A program made the translations under genes and the position numbers. Shown piece after piece: positions 1 through 7,751 of a stretch of DNA of 10,730 nucleotides. The stretch spans positions 33,227-43,956 of the forward strand of contig LFRX01000043.1 in NCBI GenBank assembly GCA_001512985.1. Direction: 5' to 3'. Below the pieces are notes generated by a model. The model saw only the letters and a program-made list of their open reading frames with translations. It ran no database searches and was not told the origin of the DNA. Every line of letters begins with the position of its first letter. The stretch's first letter is position 1. Origin of the DNA: Acholeplasmatales bacterium DTU056. GTDB taxonomy: Bacteria; Bacillota_I; Bacilli_A; ML615J-28; CAG-698.

Positions 1-150
1 GATGATAAGATTAACTTAGGTGTAGGTAAAGATTTAACTAATCAAATTAATTTTGATGAATTAATGGAAATGATTGATAAAAATCAAGTTGGTGACATTT
101 TAAATGTCAAATCTGATAGTGGAGAAGAAGTTCGTATATTTATTAAATAA
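1..150 (+). CDS. C-terminal end of a YvlB/LiaX-like (SHOCT-like) protein, 5' end outside the window
   Basis: Reading frame 1 is open from the first base and gives 49 residues before TAA at 148-150; the start is off the left edge. The fragment reads as a short helix rich in acidic and hydrophobic residues (FDELMEMID) followed by a glycine-initiated beta hairpin (VGDILNVKSDSGEEVRIFIK). From memory of the family, this resembles the extreme C-terminus of Bacillota proteins with an N-terminal SHOCT-like/YvlB domain, which typically end in a 'GKIVDVE...GD.VEI.IE' pattern. Such proteins are linked to cell-envelope stress control (YvlB, LiaX). Only the tail is visible, so the domain assignment is an inference. 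The next gene starts 26 bases downstream with its own ribosome-binding site and no visible terminator between, so the two are probably cotranscribed. Confidence 0.6.
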   Translation, partial: DDKINLGVGKDLTNQINFDELMEMIDKNQVGDILNVKSDSGEEVRIFIK

Positions 151-176
151 ACTAAATACAAAGGGAGATTAGAAGT

Positions 177-1988
177 ATGACTTATACGTTATTTAGTAAT
201 TTCAAACGAATGATCGCACGTATAAAGGAAAAAGATAAAAGTTTATTTGGATATTTTATTTTGTATACAATCGCAGGAGCGATATACCCATTTATCGGGG
301 TATTCTTACCAAAGGTAGTTATTAGTGAGCTAATTAAAGACAATCCAAATTTTATGCGAGTTGTCATAATTATCTTGATTTTTTTTGCTGCCTTTGCAAC
401 CATTGGATTTTTAAAACATATGATAGAATCATATTGTTATTTTCGAATTGCTAATATTCGAGTTGATTACTTTAATGACTTGGGAATGAAATATTATTAT
501 GCTGATTTTAAGTATATGGAAGATCCGGCCTTTTTAAATGAATTTCAAAATACATTCCGAACTCTAAGCAATCATCATGAAGGACTTGAAGGTTGTTTGC
601 ATATTATCTTTACTAGCGGGGCTGCTATATTAAGTATTATTGGATATATTGTATTAGTAAGTAATTTAAGTTGGATAATTTTTGTTTATTTAATAATTAA
701 TGTAGTTGTAAACTATATTGTCTTAAAAGCAATCAAAAAATATGAGTATAAATTTAAAGATGAACGTAGTGACTTAAATCGTAAAATAAATTACTTTCGA
801 AATGTCTCTCATGATTTTAGCTATGGAAAAGAAATTAGATTATATAATATGGAAAATAAAATCCTTCATAAATATGACCAAGAAGCTAAAAAACTGTATA
901 AAATGACAAATAAAATTCAAATGAAAGATTATCGAATGAATTTAATAACTTTTTTAGTTATTTTAATTCGTGAAGGTTTAGTATATGGTTATTTAGTATA
1001 TGCTTTTGTGATAGGTAAAATTAAAATTGATGATTTTACAATGTATTTAGTAGCTATTGTCTCATTAGCAACAGCTATGAATAATATAGTAAATGATTTA
1101 AGTAGTTATGTTGGCTATAATCAATATGTTACGGATTTATATAAATTTCTTGATCGTAATTTAATTAGTAATGAAAATAATTTACCAATTCCTTATGATT
1201 ATACATATGAAATAGAGTTTAAAAATGTAAGTTTTAAGTATCCAAATACTGATCGTTATATTTTAAAAAATTTTAATCTGAAAATTAAAAGAGGGGAAAA
1301 AATTGCTATTGTTGGGGTTAATGGGGCAGGTAAAACTACTTTAGTTAAGTTATTAACTCGCTTATATGATATTGATGAAGGGGAAATTTTAATAAATGGA
1401 ATTAACATTAAAGAGTTTGATAAACAAGAATTTTACAAATTGTTTTCTGTAGTCTTCCAAGAGTTTAAAATGTTTGCGATGAATGTAAAAGAAAATATCG
1501 CATTAGATTTTGAAAACATTGATGAAGAAAAAGTTCGTGAATCTTTAAATAAAGTAAGTTTATCAAAGAAAATTGCTAATTTACCTTATGGATTAAATAC
1601 TAGCGTATTAAAAATTATGGACCCGCAAGGAGTAGAATTTAGTGGCGGCGAGAATCAAAAATTTGCCATTGCGAGAGCATTATATAAAGATGCCCCAATC
1701 ATTATTTTAGACGAACCAACGGCTTCACTTGATGCTTTAGCAGAACAAGAAATTTATGAAGAATTTAATGAATTAGTTAAAGATAAAACAGCAATCTTTA
1801 TTTCTCATCGTTTAGCCAGTACGAAGTTTTGCGACCGAATTGTATTAATAAATAATTCGGAAATTGAGGAATGCGGAACGCATGAAGAGTTGATTAAAAA
1901 TAAGAAATATTATTATGAAATGTTTATGACCCAAGCCAAATATTACAATAGTAATAATACTGAGGATGAGATGTATGAAAGAAACTAA
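177..1988 (+). CDS. ABC transporter half-transporter (permease + ATPase), subunit 1 of a probable heterodimeric exporter
   Basis: This 603-residue protein has the membrane domain fused to the nucleotide-binding domain, as in type IV (ABCB-like) exporters. Hydrophobic segments lie near residues 25-48, 61-80, 143-162, 164-184, 255-280 and 283-302, giving about six helices. There is no N-terminal C39 peptidase domain. The ATPase half shows an A-loop Tyr355, Walker A GVNGAGKT (380-387), Q-loop Gln428, signature FSGGE (488-492), Walker B IIILDE ending in catalytic Glu513, D-loop SLD (517-519) and switch His544, so it looks catalytically intact. The start is ATG 177, preceded by AAGGGAGA at 161-168. 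The last 14 bases overlap the preferred start of the next half-transporter, with which it shares architecture, so the two probably form a heterodimer in the cytoplasmic membrane. The substrate cannot be told from sequence; export of a peptide, lipid or drug is plausible. The gene lies just downstream of a YvlB/LiaX-like gene, which hints at an envelope-related role, but this is only inference. Confidence 0.9.
   Translation: MTYTLFSNFKRMIARIKEKDKSLFGYFILYTIAGAIYPFIGVFLPKVVISELIKDNPNFMRVVIIILIFFAAFATIGFLKHMIESYCYFRIANIRVDYFNDLGMKYYYADFKYMEDPAFLNEFQNTFRTLSNHHEGLEGCLHIIFTSGAAILSIIGYIVLVSNLSWIIFVYLIINVVVNYIVLKAIKKYEYKFKDERSDLNRKINYFRNVSHDFSYGKEIRLYNMENKILHKYDQEAKKLYKMTNKIQMKDYRMNLITFLVILIREGLVYGYLVYAFVIGKIKIDDFTMYLVAIVSLATAMNNIVNDLSSYVGYNQYVTDLYKFLDRNLISNENNLPIPYDYTYEIEFKNVSFKYPNTDRYILKNFNLKIKRGEKIAIVGVNGAGKTTLVKLLTRLYDIDEGEILINGINIKEFDKQEFYKLFSVVFQEFKMFAMNVKENIALDFENIDEEKVRESLNKVSLSKKIANLPYGLNTSVLKIMDPQGVEFSGGENQKFAIARALYKDAPIIILDEPTASLDALAEQEIYEEFNELVKDKTAIFISHRLASTKFCDRIVLINNSEIEECGTHEELIKNKKYYYEMFMTQAKYYNSNNTEDEMYERN
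1962..1970 (+). promoter_or_regulatory. Ribosome-binding site deciding the start of the second ABC gene
   Basis: The sequence GAGGATGAG lies inside the end of the first ABC gene. The ATG at 1966 sits directly against GAGG, with no spacer, which is too close for initiation. The in-frame ATG at 1975 is 9 bases from GAGG (4 from the second GAG), a workable distance. I therefore place the start at 1975, which removes three residues (MRC) from the longest frame. Confidence 0.65.
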
Positions 1989-3807
1989 TACTTTAGCAAC
2001 ATTTTTAAAGATCACTTTTCGAATTTCTAAATCATATATTCCATTAACAATTTTAATGGCTATACTTGATTCTATCTTTGTATTAGTAGGAATTTACATT
2101 CCAAAATTAATTATTGCCGGATTGGAAAAACTTGACTTATCAAAAGTTACAGATAAATCATTAGTAGGCATATGGAATGCATTATCAGATCAATTATTAC
2201 CAATTGTTTATGCCATTATCGCTTTGATGGGAATAAATTTAATATTACGAATCATTACTCGTTTGCTAAATAAACATTTGCAAGTGAAACAAGTAGAATT
2301 AAATGAACGCTTTTATCAAGAATTATCTAAAAAAATTATGCGCCTTGATTATGAAAAAATTGAGAATCCAAATATTTTAGATTTAAAAGAAAGAGCGGTT
2401 TTTGCTGCTGTTAATCAATCTGCCATTCCAGTTTTAATGCAATCAATATCAAGTATTTTAAAAGCAACATTTACTTTAACTGGAGTAATTGCGATAATTT
2501 TAACTTTAAATATTTATTTACTATTAATCATTTTTGTGTTAGTCTTTTTAACAATAATTTTAACATTTGCTTTTCGTAATTACCAAACTCAAACATTCCA
2601 AAAAATCGTTCCAATTAACCGAAAATTTAGCTACTATGTATCATTAATTCAAGATAATACAATTACTAAAGATGTAAAAATGTATAACTTAGGAAAAATA
2701 TTTACTCATAAAATGTATGCATTTAGTCGAGAAGTAAATGATGAATTATTAAAAATGGGAAAACTTCAAGGATTTTTCTTAAGTTTTACTGATTTAATCA
2801 ATAATTTACAATTGTTATTAGTGTATTTATATATGGGATATTTGGTAATCTATAATGGTTTAAAAATTTCTGACTTAACAATGTATGTTCGTGCAAGCCA
2901 AAGTTTTGCCAGCAACTTACAAGAATTTTTTGGAAGTATTGCCGGGATTAGACAAACCATTCATTATCTAGAACCATTTATGGAATTTATGAATTTAGAA
3001 GAAGCTGAAGATAAGTCTAAAGGAAAACTAGTTCTTGACGAAATTAATGAAATAGAGTTTCGAAATGTTACTTTTTCATATCCACGTAGCGATAAAAAAG
3101 TCTTAGACAATGTTAGTTTTAAAATCCGCAAAGGCGAAAAAATTTCCATTGTTGGTTTAAATGGAGCCGGAAAAACAACTTTAATTAAATTATTATGTCA
3201 ATTGTATCATCCAACAGAAGGCGAAATTCTAATTAATGGCATTAATATTAATGAGTATGAATATAATAGTTATTTAAATAAACTATCTGCAGTGTTTCAA
3301 GATTTTAAAATGTTTGCGTTTAGTTTAAAAGAAAACATTATTTTAAATGAAAAAGAAGATGATGAAAAATTACAAACAGTCTTACGCAAAAACAATTTAG
3401 AAGACATGGTCGCTAACTTACCAAATGGTGTTGATACTAATTTATATAAAATCTTTGATAAAAATGGCGTGGAACTATCTTATGGTCAAAATCAAAAAGT
3501 CGCTATTTCTCGAGCTTTATATAAAGATAGTGATTTAGTAATTTTGGATGAACCAACAAGTGCTCTTGATCCGATTGCAGAATATGAAGTATATAAAAGT
3601 TTTAATAATTTAATTGAAAACAAAACCGCAATTTATATTTCTCACCGTATGAGTAGTTCAATTTTTTGTGATAAAATTTTAGTCATTGAAGATGGTAGAG
3701 TAACCGCATTTGATAAGCATCATAATTTATTGCAAAATAAAAATAGACTATATTATAAATTATTTATGACGCAGGCCCAAAATTATACTTTACCACAAGA
3801 AGTCTAA
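1975..3807 (+). CDS. ABC transporter half-transporter (permease + ATPase), subunit 2, with a variant signature motif
   Basis: The protein has 610 residues from the preferred ATG at 1975; the longest frame starts at 1966 and has 613. An N-terminal six-helix membrane domain (clear hydrophobic stretches near 24-50, 74-97, 163-200 and 267-295) is fused to an ATPase domain. In 610-residue numbering: A-loop Tyr369, Walker A GLNGAGKT (394-401), Q-loop Gln442, signature LSYGQ (501-505), Walker B VILDE with catalytic Glu526, D-loop ALD and switch His557. The third signature residue, normally Gly in LSGGQ, is Tyr, while the partner subunit keeps FSGGE. In a head-to-tail dimer this makes the two ATP sites non-identical, although both keep Glu and His. 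The 14-base overlap with the upstream gene suggests translational coupling and a fixed stoichiometry. The C-terminal halves of the two proteins are closely similar (FKMFA, KENI, MTQAK/MTQAQ), so they look like an old tandem duplication. The substrate is unknown. No clear terminator follows before lplA. Confidence 0.9.
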   Translation: MKETNTLATFLKITFRISKSYIPLTILMAILDSIFVLVGIYIPKLIIAGLEKLDLSKVTDKSLVGIWNALSDQLLPIVYAIIALMGINLILRIITRLLNKHLQVKQVELNERFYQELSKKIMRLDYEKIENPNILDLKERAVFAAVNQSAIPVLMQSISSILKATFTLTGVIAIILTLNIYLLLIIFVLVFLTIILTFAFRNYQTQTFQKIVPINRKFSYYVSLIQDNTITKDVKMYNLGKIFTHKMYAFSREVNDELLKMGKLQGFFLSFTDLINNLQLLLVYLYMGYLVIYNGLKISDLTMYVRASQSFASNLQEFFGSIAGIRQTIHYLEPFMEFMNLEEAEDKSKGKLVLDEINEIEFRNVTFSYPRSDKKVLDNVSFKIRKGEKISIVGLNGAGKTTLIKLLCQLYHPTEGEILINGININEYEYNSYLNKLSAVFQDFKMFAFSLKENIILNEKEDDEKLQTVLRKNNLEDMVANLPNGVDTNLYKIFDKNGVELSYGQNQKVAISRALYKDSDLVILDEPTSALDPIAEYEVYKSFNNLIENKTAIYISHRMSSSIFCDKILVIEDGRVTAFDKHHNLLQNKNRLYYKLFMTQAQNYTLPQEV

Positions 3808-3872
3808 TGACATTGCATTAAAAGTGAAATATTTTCATAAATTTTATACAATATACTTAGGATGGTGAAAAT

Positions 3873-4865
3873 ATGATTACAATTATAAATAAGAGTAAGG
3901 ATCCACGCTTTAATTTAGCATTAGAAGAATACGTTCTAAAATACTTGCCAATTAAAGAAGATATTGTGATGCTATGGCAAAATGAACCTTCCATAATTAT
4001 TGGAAGAAATCAAAATACTATTGAGGAAATTAATGCTAGTTTTGTGAAAAAGCATAACATCAATGTTGTAAGAAGAATTTCTGGTGGGGGTGCGGTTTAT
4101 CACGACTTAGGTAATTTAAATTTTACTTTTGTTACTGACAGCACCAAAGATAATTTAAATAACTTTAGAAAGTTTACTCAACCAGTCATTGATGCATTAC
4201 GTGCTTTGGGAGTTCCGGCAGAGTTTGCAGGCAGAAATGATATTGTAGTAGAGGGGAAAAAAATATCAGGAAATGCTCAAAGTTTTTGGAAAGGACGAAT
4301 GTTTCATCACGGAACAATTTTATTCGATGCAAATTTAGAAGTTGTTCAAGAAGCTTTAAATGTTAAAATAGACAAAATCGAATCTAAAGGAATTAAATCT
4401 GTTCGTAGCCGTGTAACAAATATTTTGCCTTACCTAAAAGAAAAAATGACTGTTGAACAATTTGAGCAGCATCTATTAAAATTTTTACTTGGAACTGATG
4501 ACATCGAAAGCATGGTTTATTGTTTAACAAATGAAGATTTAGAAAAAATAAATCAACTAAAAAAAGAAAAATATGATACCTGGAAATGGAACTATGGTGA
4601 ATCACCTGAATTTACTGTCGTTAAAGAAAAACGATATCAAGGTGGTAAGGTAAGTTTCAAACTTAATGTTATTGATGGAATAATTAAAGATATTCGTATT
4701 TATGGCGATTTCTTTGGTAAGTTAGATGTTAAAGATATTGAAGAAGGATTAATTGGTAAATTATTTAAAGAAGATATTATTAAAGAAGAACTTACAAAAT
4801 TTAATTTAGAAGATTATTTCTTTAACATAACTTTAGAAAACTTAATAGATTGTTTATTTTATTAA
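3873..4865 (+). CDS. lplA: Lipoate-protein ligase A
   Basis: This 330-residue cytoplasmic enzyme activates free lipoate with ATP and transfers it to the lysine of lipoyl domains. The N-terminal catalytic domain carries the family hallmarks: RRISGGGAVYHDLGN (67-81), the substrate-binding and catalytic loop ending in Lys130 (EGKK) followed by ISGNAQ (131-136), HHGT (145-148) and SVRSRVTNI (176-184). Residues from about 245 to the end match the accessory C-terminal domain of long, bacterial-type LplA (GKVSFKLNV, then IYGDFF). A single protein with both domains is expected to do activation and transfer without a partner. The start at ATG 3873 follows AGGATGGTG (3859-3867). It lies 65 bases after the ABC pair and could share its transcript or have its own weak promoter. 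It converges on the pdh operon, whose E2 protein offers the lipoyl lysine it would modify. LipL/octanoyltransferase relatives are less likely given the RRxSGGGAVYHD motif and the C-terminal domain. Confidence 0.93.
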   Translation: MITIINKSKDPRFNLALEEYVLKYLPIKEDIVMLWQNEPSIIIGRNQNTIEEINASFVKKHNINVVRRISGGGAVYHDLGNLNFTFVTDSTKDNLNNFRKFTQPVIDALRALGVPAEFAGRNDIVVEGKKISGNAQSFWKGRMFHHGTILFDANLEVVQEALNVKIDKIESKGIKSVRSRVTNILPYLKEKMTVEQFEQHLLKFLLGTDDIESMVYCLTNEDLEKINQLKKEKYDTWKWNYGESPEFTVVKEKRYQGGKVSFKLNVIDGIIKDIRIYGDFFGKLDVKDIEEGLIGKLFKEDIIKEELTKFNLEDYFFNITLENLIDCLFY

Positions 4866-4868
4866 TAA

Positions 4869-4908
4869 AAAAAGACAAAATTTCATTGTTTTGAAGTTTT
4901 GTCTTTTT
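4869..4908 (+). terminator. Rho-independent terminator after lplA, probably bidirectional
   Basis: Two 17-base arms (4869-4885 and 4892-4908) pair fully with one G-T wobble around a six-base loop. The left arm begins with an A-tract and the right arm ends in five Ts. It starts three bases after the lplA stop codon. Read on the minus strand, the A-tract becomes a T-run, so it can also back up termination of the pdh transcript. Confidence 0.85.
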
Positions 4909-4996
4909 CATAGATAATTTTGTAAAACAAAGTAAAAAAAGAATAATTATAATAAAAAAATATATTAAAGATATTGAAATTAACACGATCTATATA

Positions 4997-5032
4997 AAAA
5001 AAGTAACTAAGAGTATGCTTAGTTACTTTTTT
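4997..5032 (-). terminator. Rho-independent terminator of the pdh operon, bidirectional
   Basis: There is a perfect 15-bp stem (4997-5011 with 5018-5032) around the loop AGTATG. The core GTAACTAAG is flanked by six As on one side and six Ts on the other. It lies about 31 bases beyond the pdhD stop on the minus strand, the expected position for the operon terminator. Its symmetry lets it work for rightward transcription too. Between this hairpin and the one behind lplA there is only AT-rich sequence with no gene. Confidence 0.87.
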
Positions 5033-5063
5033 ATTTGGATTAAATTGAGTTTAAAAGTTCATA

Positions 5064-6431
5064 TTATAATGTATGGATAGGATGTTTTAAAGCTTTAAAT
5101 GCGGCCTCCATAATTGTTTCTGATAAGGTTGGATGAGGATGAATGGTATTAGCAATTTCTTGAACTGTTGCTTCAAGTTCCATTGCTAAGACGCCTTCTG
5201 AAATTAAATCAGTAGCGTGCGGAGCTAAAATGTGAACTCCAAGAATTTCTCCTAATTTATTATCAGTAATTATTTTTACGAAGCCATCGGTTTCCCCTTC
5301 AACTAAAGCTTTGCCGTTTGCTGCTAGAGGGAACTTGCTTGCAGTGTAGTCTAGATTTTGTTGCTTGGCTTCTTGTTCAGTTAATCCCACCATTGCAATT
5401 TCTGGGAAGGAATAAATACCGGATGGGACTTTGTTATAGTCGATTTTGCTATTTTTACCAAAAATATTTTCGACAGCGATTATTCCTTCAGCGGAAGCAA
5501 CATGGGCTAACATCATTTTTCCGTTGCAATCACCGATTGCATAAATTCCTTTTATATTGGTTTCTAAGTGTTCATTAGTAACTATACCGTTTTTGATTTC
5601 TAAGCCAAGTTGTTCTAGGCCAGCAGTATTAGGTTTCATTCCTACTGCTAGTAAAACCTTATCCGCAGTTATTGCTTGTTCTTGATCTTGATAATTATAG
5701 AAAACTTCATTTGTGGTAAATTTAGTCACATTTGCTTTGGTTAAAACATCAATTTTAGCTTTTTTTAGAATTCTTAAGAAAGCAGTTCGAACTTCATCAT
5801 CAACATTTAATAAAATATTTTCTTCCCGTTCGATGATAGTTACTTTTGATCCGAATGTAGAAAAGATAGTAGCAAATTCAATACCTATCACTCCACCGCC
5901 AACAATAACCAATGATTTTGGAACATCAGGAATATCTAAAAGCTCTTTACTTGTTAAAACAAAACCACTATTTAAGGCTTCTTTTAGACCAGGAATTGGC
6001 GGAATTGCCGGAGTTGCTCCTGTGGCTAAAATAATATTTTTAGTTTTTATTTCTTGATTATTTACGGTAATACTTTGGGGTGAGTTTACTTTAGCTTCCC
6101 CTATATAAAGGTCAATTTTGTTTTTTTCTATTAATGTTTTAACACCTTGGGTTAAGCGTTTAACAATTTGATTTTTACGATTTAGAATTTGTTGCCAGTC
6201 AAAAGAAATGGCTTCTTTAGGTATTTTAATTCCGAAATTATCAGCGGATAAAGCGTGTTGATAAATTTCAGCGCTTTTTATAAAAGATTTAGTAGGGATA
6301 CATCCGGCATTTAAGCAAACGCCCCCAACTTTATCCTTTTCAATTAAAGCGACTTTGGCCCTCATATGGGCTGCTTTAATAGCTGCGACATACCCACCAG
6401 GACCAGCACCAATTATAACAATATCATACAT
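5064..6431 (-). CDS. pdhD: Dihydrolipoamide dehydrogenase (E3 of pyruvate dehydrogenase)
   Basis: This 455-residue FAD-dependent enzyme reoxidises the dihydrolipoyl group of E2 and reduces NAD+. Visible elements are the FAD-binding GAGPGG (8-13), the redox disulfide CLNAGC (Cys39 and Cys44), the second dinucleotide fold VGGGVIGIE (177-185) for NAD, the FAD contact AIGD (298-301) and the C-terminal interface motif HPHPTLSE with the His433/Glu438 catalytic pair. Length and motif order are those of a standard E3. There is no N-terminal lipoyl domain, unlike the E3 of many Mycoplasma species. The ATG at 6431 has a strong ribosome-binding site AGGGAGGAAG (complement of 6441-6450) whose upstream end overlaps the pdhC stop codon, with only 17 bases between the genes. 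It is the last gene of the operon and is followed by the hairpin at 4997-5032. The lpdA name would be equally valid; it may also serve other lipoyl complexes encoded elsewhere. Confidence 0.95.
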   Translation of the reverse strand: MYDIVIIGAGPGGYVAAIKAAHMRAKVALIEKDKVGGVCLNAGCIPTKSFIKSAEIYQHALSADNFGIKIPKEAISFDWQQILNRKNQIVKRLTQGVKTLIEKNKIDLYIGEAKVNSPQSITVNNQEIKTKNIILATGATPAIPPIPGLKEALNSGFVLTSKELLDIPDVPKSLVIVGGGVIGIEFATIFSTFGSKVTIIEREENILLNVDDEVRTAFLRILKKAKIDVLTKANVTKFTTNEVFYNYQDQEQAITADKVLLAVGMKPNTAGLEQLGLEIKNGIVTNEHLETNIKGIYAIGDCNGKMMLAHVASAEGIIAVENIFGKNSKIDYNKVPSGIYSFPEIAMVGLTEQEAKQQNLDYTASKFPLAANGKALVEGETDGFVKIITDNKLGEILGVHILAPHATDLISEGVLAMELEATVQEIANTIHPHPTLSETIMEAAFKALKHPIHTL

Positions 6432-6448
6432 TATGAAATACTTCCTCC

Positions 6449-7735
6449 CTATGATAATAGTAACATCATTGGATTTTTCAATAATTGTTTAAAACGCATC
6501 ACAAATCTTCCAGCATCAGCACCATCGATAATACGATGGTCAACCGCAATTGAAATTGGTAATACATCTGCAATCACAATTTCATTATCACGAACAATTG
6601 GTTTTTTATGGATTTTACCAACTCCTAAGATTGCCACTTCAGGGTATTTAATTACTGGAACCCCAAAGGTAGCATCAACAGCACCATAATTGGTAATTGT
6701 AAATGTTCCATTTTGAATTTGATCTAGTGATAATGTGCGATCACGTGCGGCTTGAGCTAAGTCATTTAATTCTTTAGCTAGTTGGAAGATGCTTTTTTGA
6801 TTTGCATTCTTAATATTTGGAACAATTAATCCGTCTGGAGTGTCTACTGCAATTCCAATATTAATAAAATCTTTGTAAATAATCTCATTTGTCTCATGGT
6901 CAAAACTGCTATTAAAGATTGGGAATTCTTCAATGGTTTTCGTAACAGCTTTAATAATAAATGGTAAATAAGTTAATTTAACTCCCATTTGTTCAGCTAA
7001 AGATTTTTGTTCATTTCTAAATTTTACTAGTTCAGATACATCTAGTTCATCCATTAAAGTAGTATGTGGAATGATGGCTTTAGATGTAGTCATTGCTTTA
7101 ACAATTGTTTCGCGCAATTTTGAAATTTTGACGCGCCGAATACCTTCACCACTAATTGGCGGCATAGCGACTTGAGAGATTGGAGTTTGAACATTAGCAG
7201 TAGCAGGTGATACTGTAGATTTTGATTTTTCATAATAATTTAGAATATCAGTTTTCATTACGCGATTATTTTCGCCTGTACCAACTATTTTAGTAATATC
7301 AATTTTTAAATCGCTAGCTAATTTTCTAGCCACTGGAGTTGCTAAAACTTTGTTAGATGTTTGGGATGTCTCTTGGTAAGACTCAGTAGCAATAACTTCA
7401 TCCGAAATTTCTAATTCGCCAACAACACCAGCCCCTTCTTCCTCAACTTTTTCAATAGAGTGTTTTGAATCCTTGGTTTCTAAGTTTTTTCCAACACCTG
7501 ATCCATCATCAATTATTACTAAAGTTTCACCGACATGAATAGTTTGGCCAACTTCAGCCCCAAGTTTAACAATAATTCCATCAACTGGAGATGGTATTTC
7601 CGCATTCACTTTATCAGTTTCAATAACAACTAATGTTTCGCCTTCTTTTACTTTATCACCGACCTTAACATACCATTTTAAGATCTGACCTTCGTGAATT
7701 CCTTCACCTATATCTGCAAATTTCAAATCATACAT
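6449..7735 (-). CDS. pdhC: Dihydrolipoamide acetyltransferase (E2 of pyruvate dehydrogenase)
   Basis: This 428-residue core subunit of the complex passes the acetyl group from E1 to CoA. There is one N-terminal lipoyl domain (about 1-77) with lipoylation site ETDKVNAE, target Lys42. An acidic/Ser-rich linker follows (about 80-128), then a peripheral subunit-binding domain starting ATPVARKLA (132-140, to about 168). A second short linker rich in Ala, Pro and Thr runs to about 195, and the catalytic domain runs from about 198 to the end with HRIIDG (His400, Asp404). The hydrophobic C-terminus MMLLLS matches the usual E2 ending. ATG 7735 is preceded by AAAGGAGGT (complement of 7745-7753), which overlaps the pdhB stop codon. 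The gene ends in TAG, the only TAG among the complete genes here. Branched-chain or acetoin E2 would look similar; the E1 alpha sequence and the operon make pyruvate the best substrate call. Confidence 0.94.
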   Translation of the reverse strand: MYDLKFADIGEGIHEGQILKWYVKVGDKVKEGETLVVIETDKVNAEIPSPVDGIIVKLGAEVGQTIHVGETLVIIDDGSGVGKNLETKDSKHSIEKVEEEGAGVVGELEISDEVIATESYQETSQTSNKVLATPVARKLASDLKIDITKIVGTGENNRVMKTDILNYYEKSKSTVSPATANVQTPISQVAMPPISGEGIRRVKISKLRETIVKAMTTSKAIIPHTTLMDELDVSELVKFRNEQKSLAEQMGVKLTYLPFIIKAVTKTIEEFPIFNSSFDHETNEIIYKDFINIGIAVDTPDGLIVPNIKNANQKSIFQLAKELNDLAQAARDRTLSLDQIQNGTFTITNYGAVDATFGVPVIKYPEVAILGVGKIHKKPIVRDNEIVIADVLPISIAVDHRIIDGADAGRFVMRFKQLLKNPMMLLLS

Positions 7736-7751
7736 TATTATTATACCTCCT

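Noticed and set aside
3825..3837. Small palindrome TGAAA-TAT-TTTCA between the ABC pair and lplA.
   Set aside because: Five-base AT-rich arms are expected by chance in this composition, and it has no fixed relation to a convincing promoter.
3813..3857. Possible separate promoter for lplA (TTGCAT, 17-base spacer, CATAAA; also TATACA and TATACT nearby).
   Set aside because: Both boxes match the consensus poorly, and the better -10-like hexamers have no -35 partner at the right distance. Read-through from the ABC genes is equally possible.
4909..4996. AT-rich stretch between the two terminators, considered as a small RNA or small gene.
   Set aside because: It has no start codon with a ribosome-binding site, no meaningful reading frame and no promoter-like pair of boxes.
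5318..6057. Open frames of 86 and 114 codons on the + strand opposite pdhD.
   Set aside because: They lie antisense inside a strongly supported enzyme gene, have no convincing ribosome-binding site and show no recognisable protein features.
6366..6689. A 107-codon + strand frame across the pdhD/pdhC junction.
   Set aside because: It is the complement of two well-supported genes, and its sequence looks like back-translation of conserved E2/E3 motifs.
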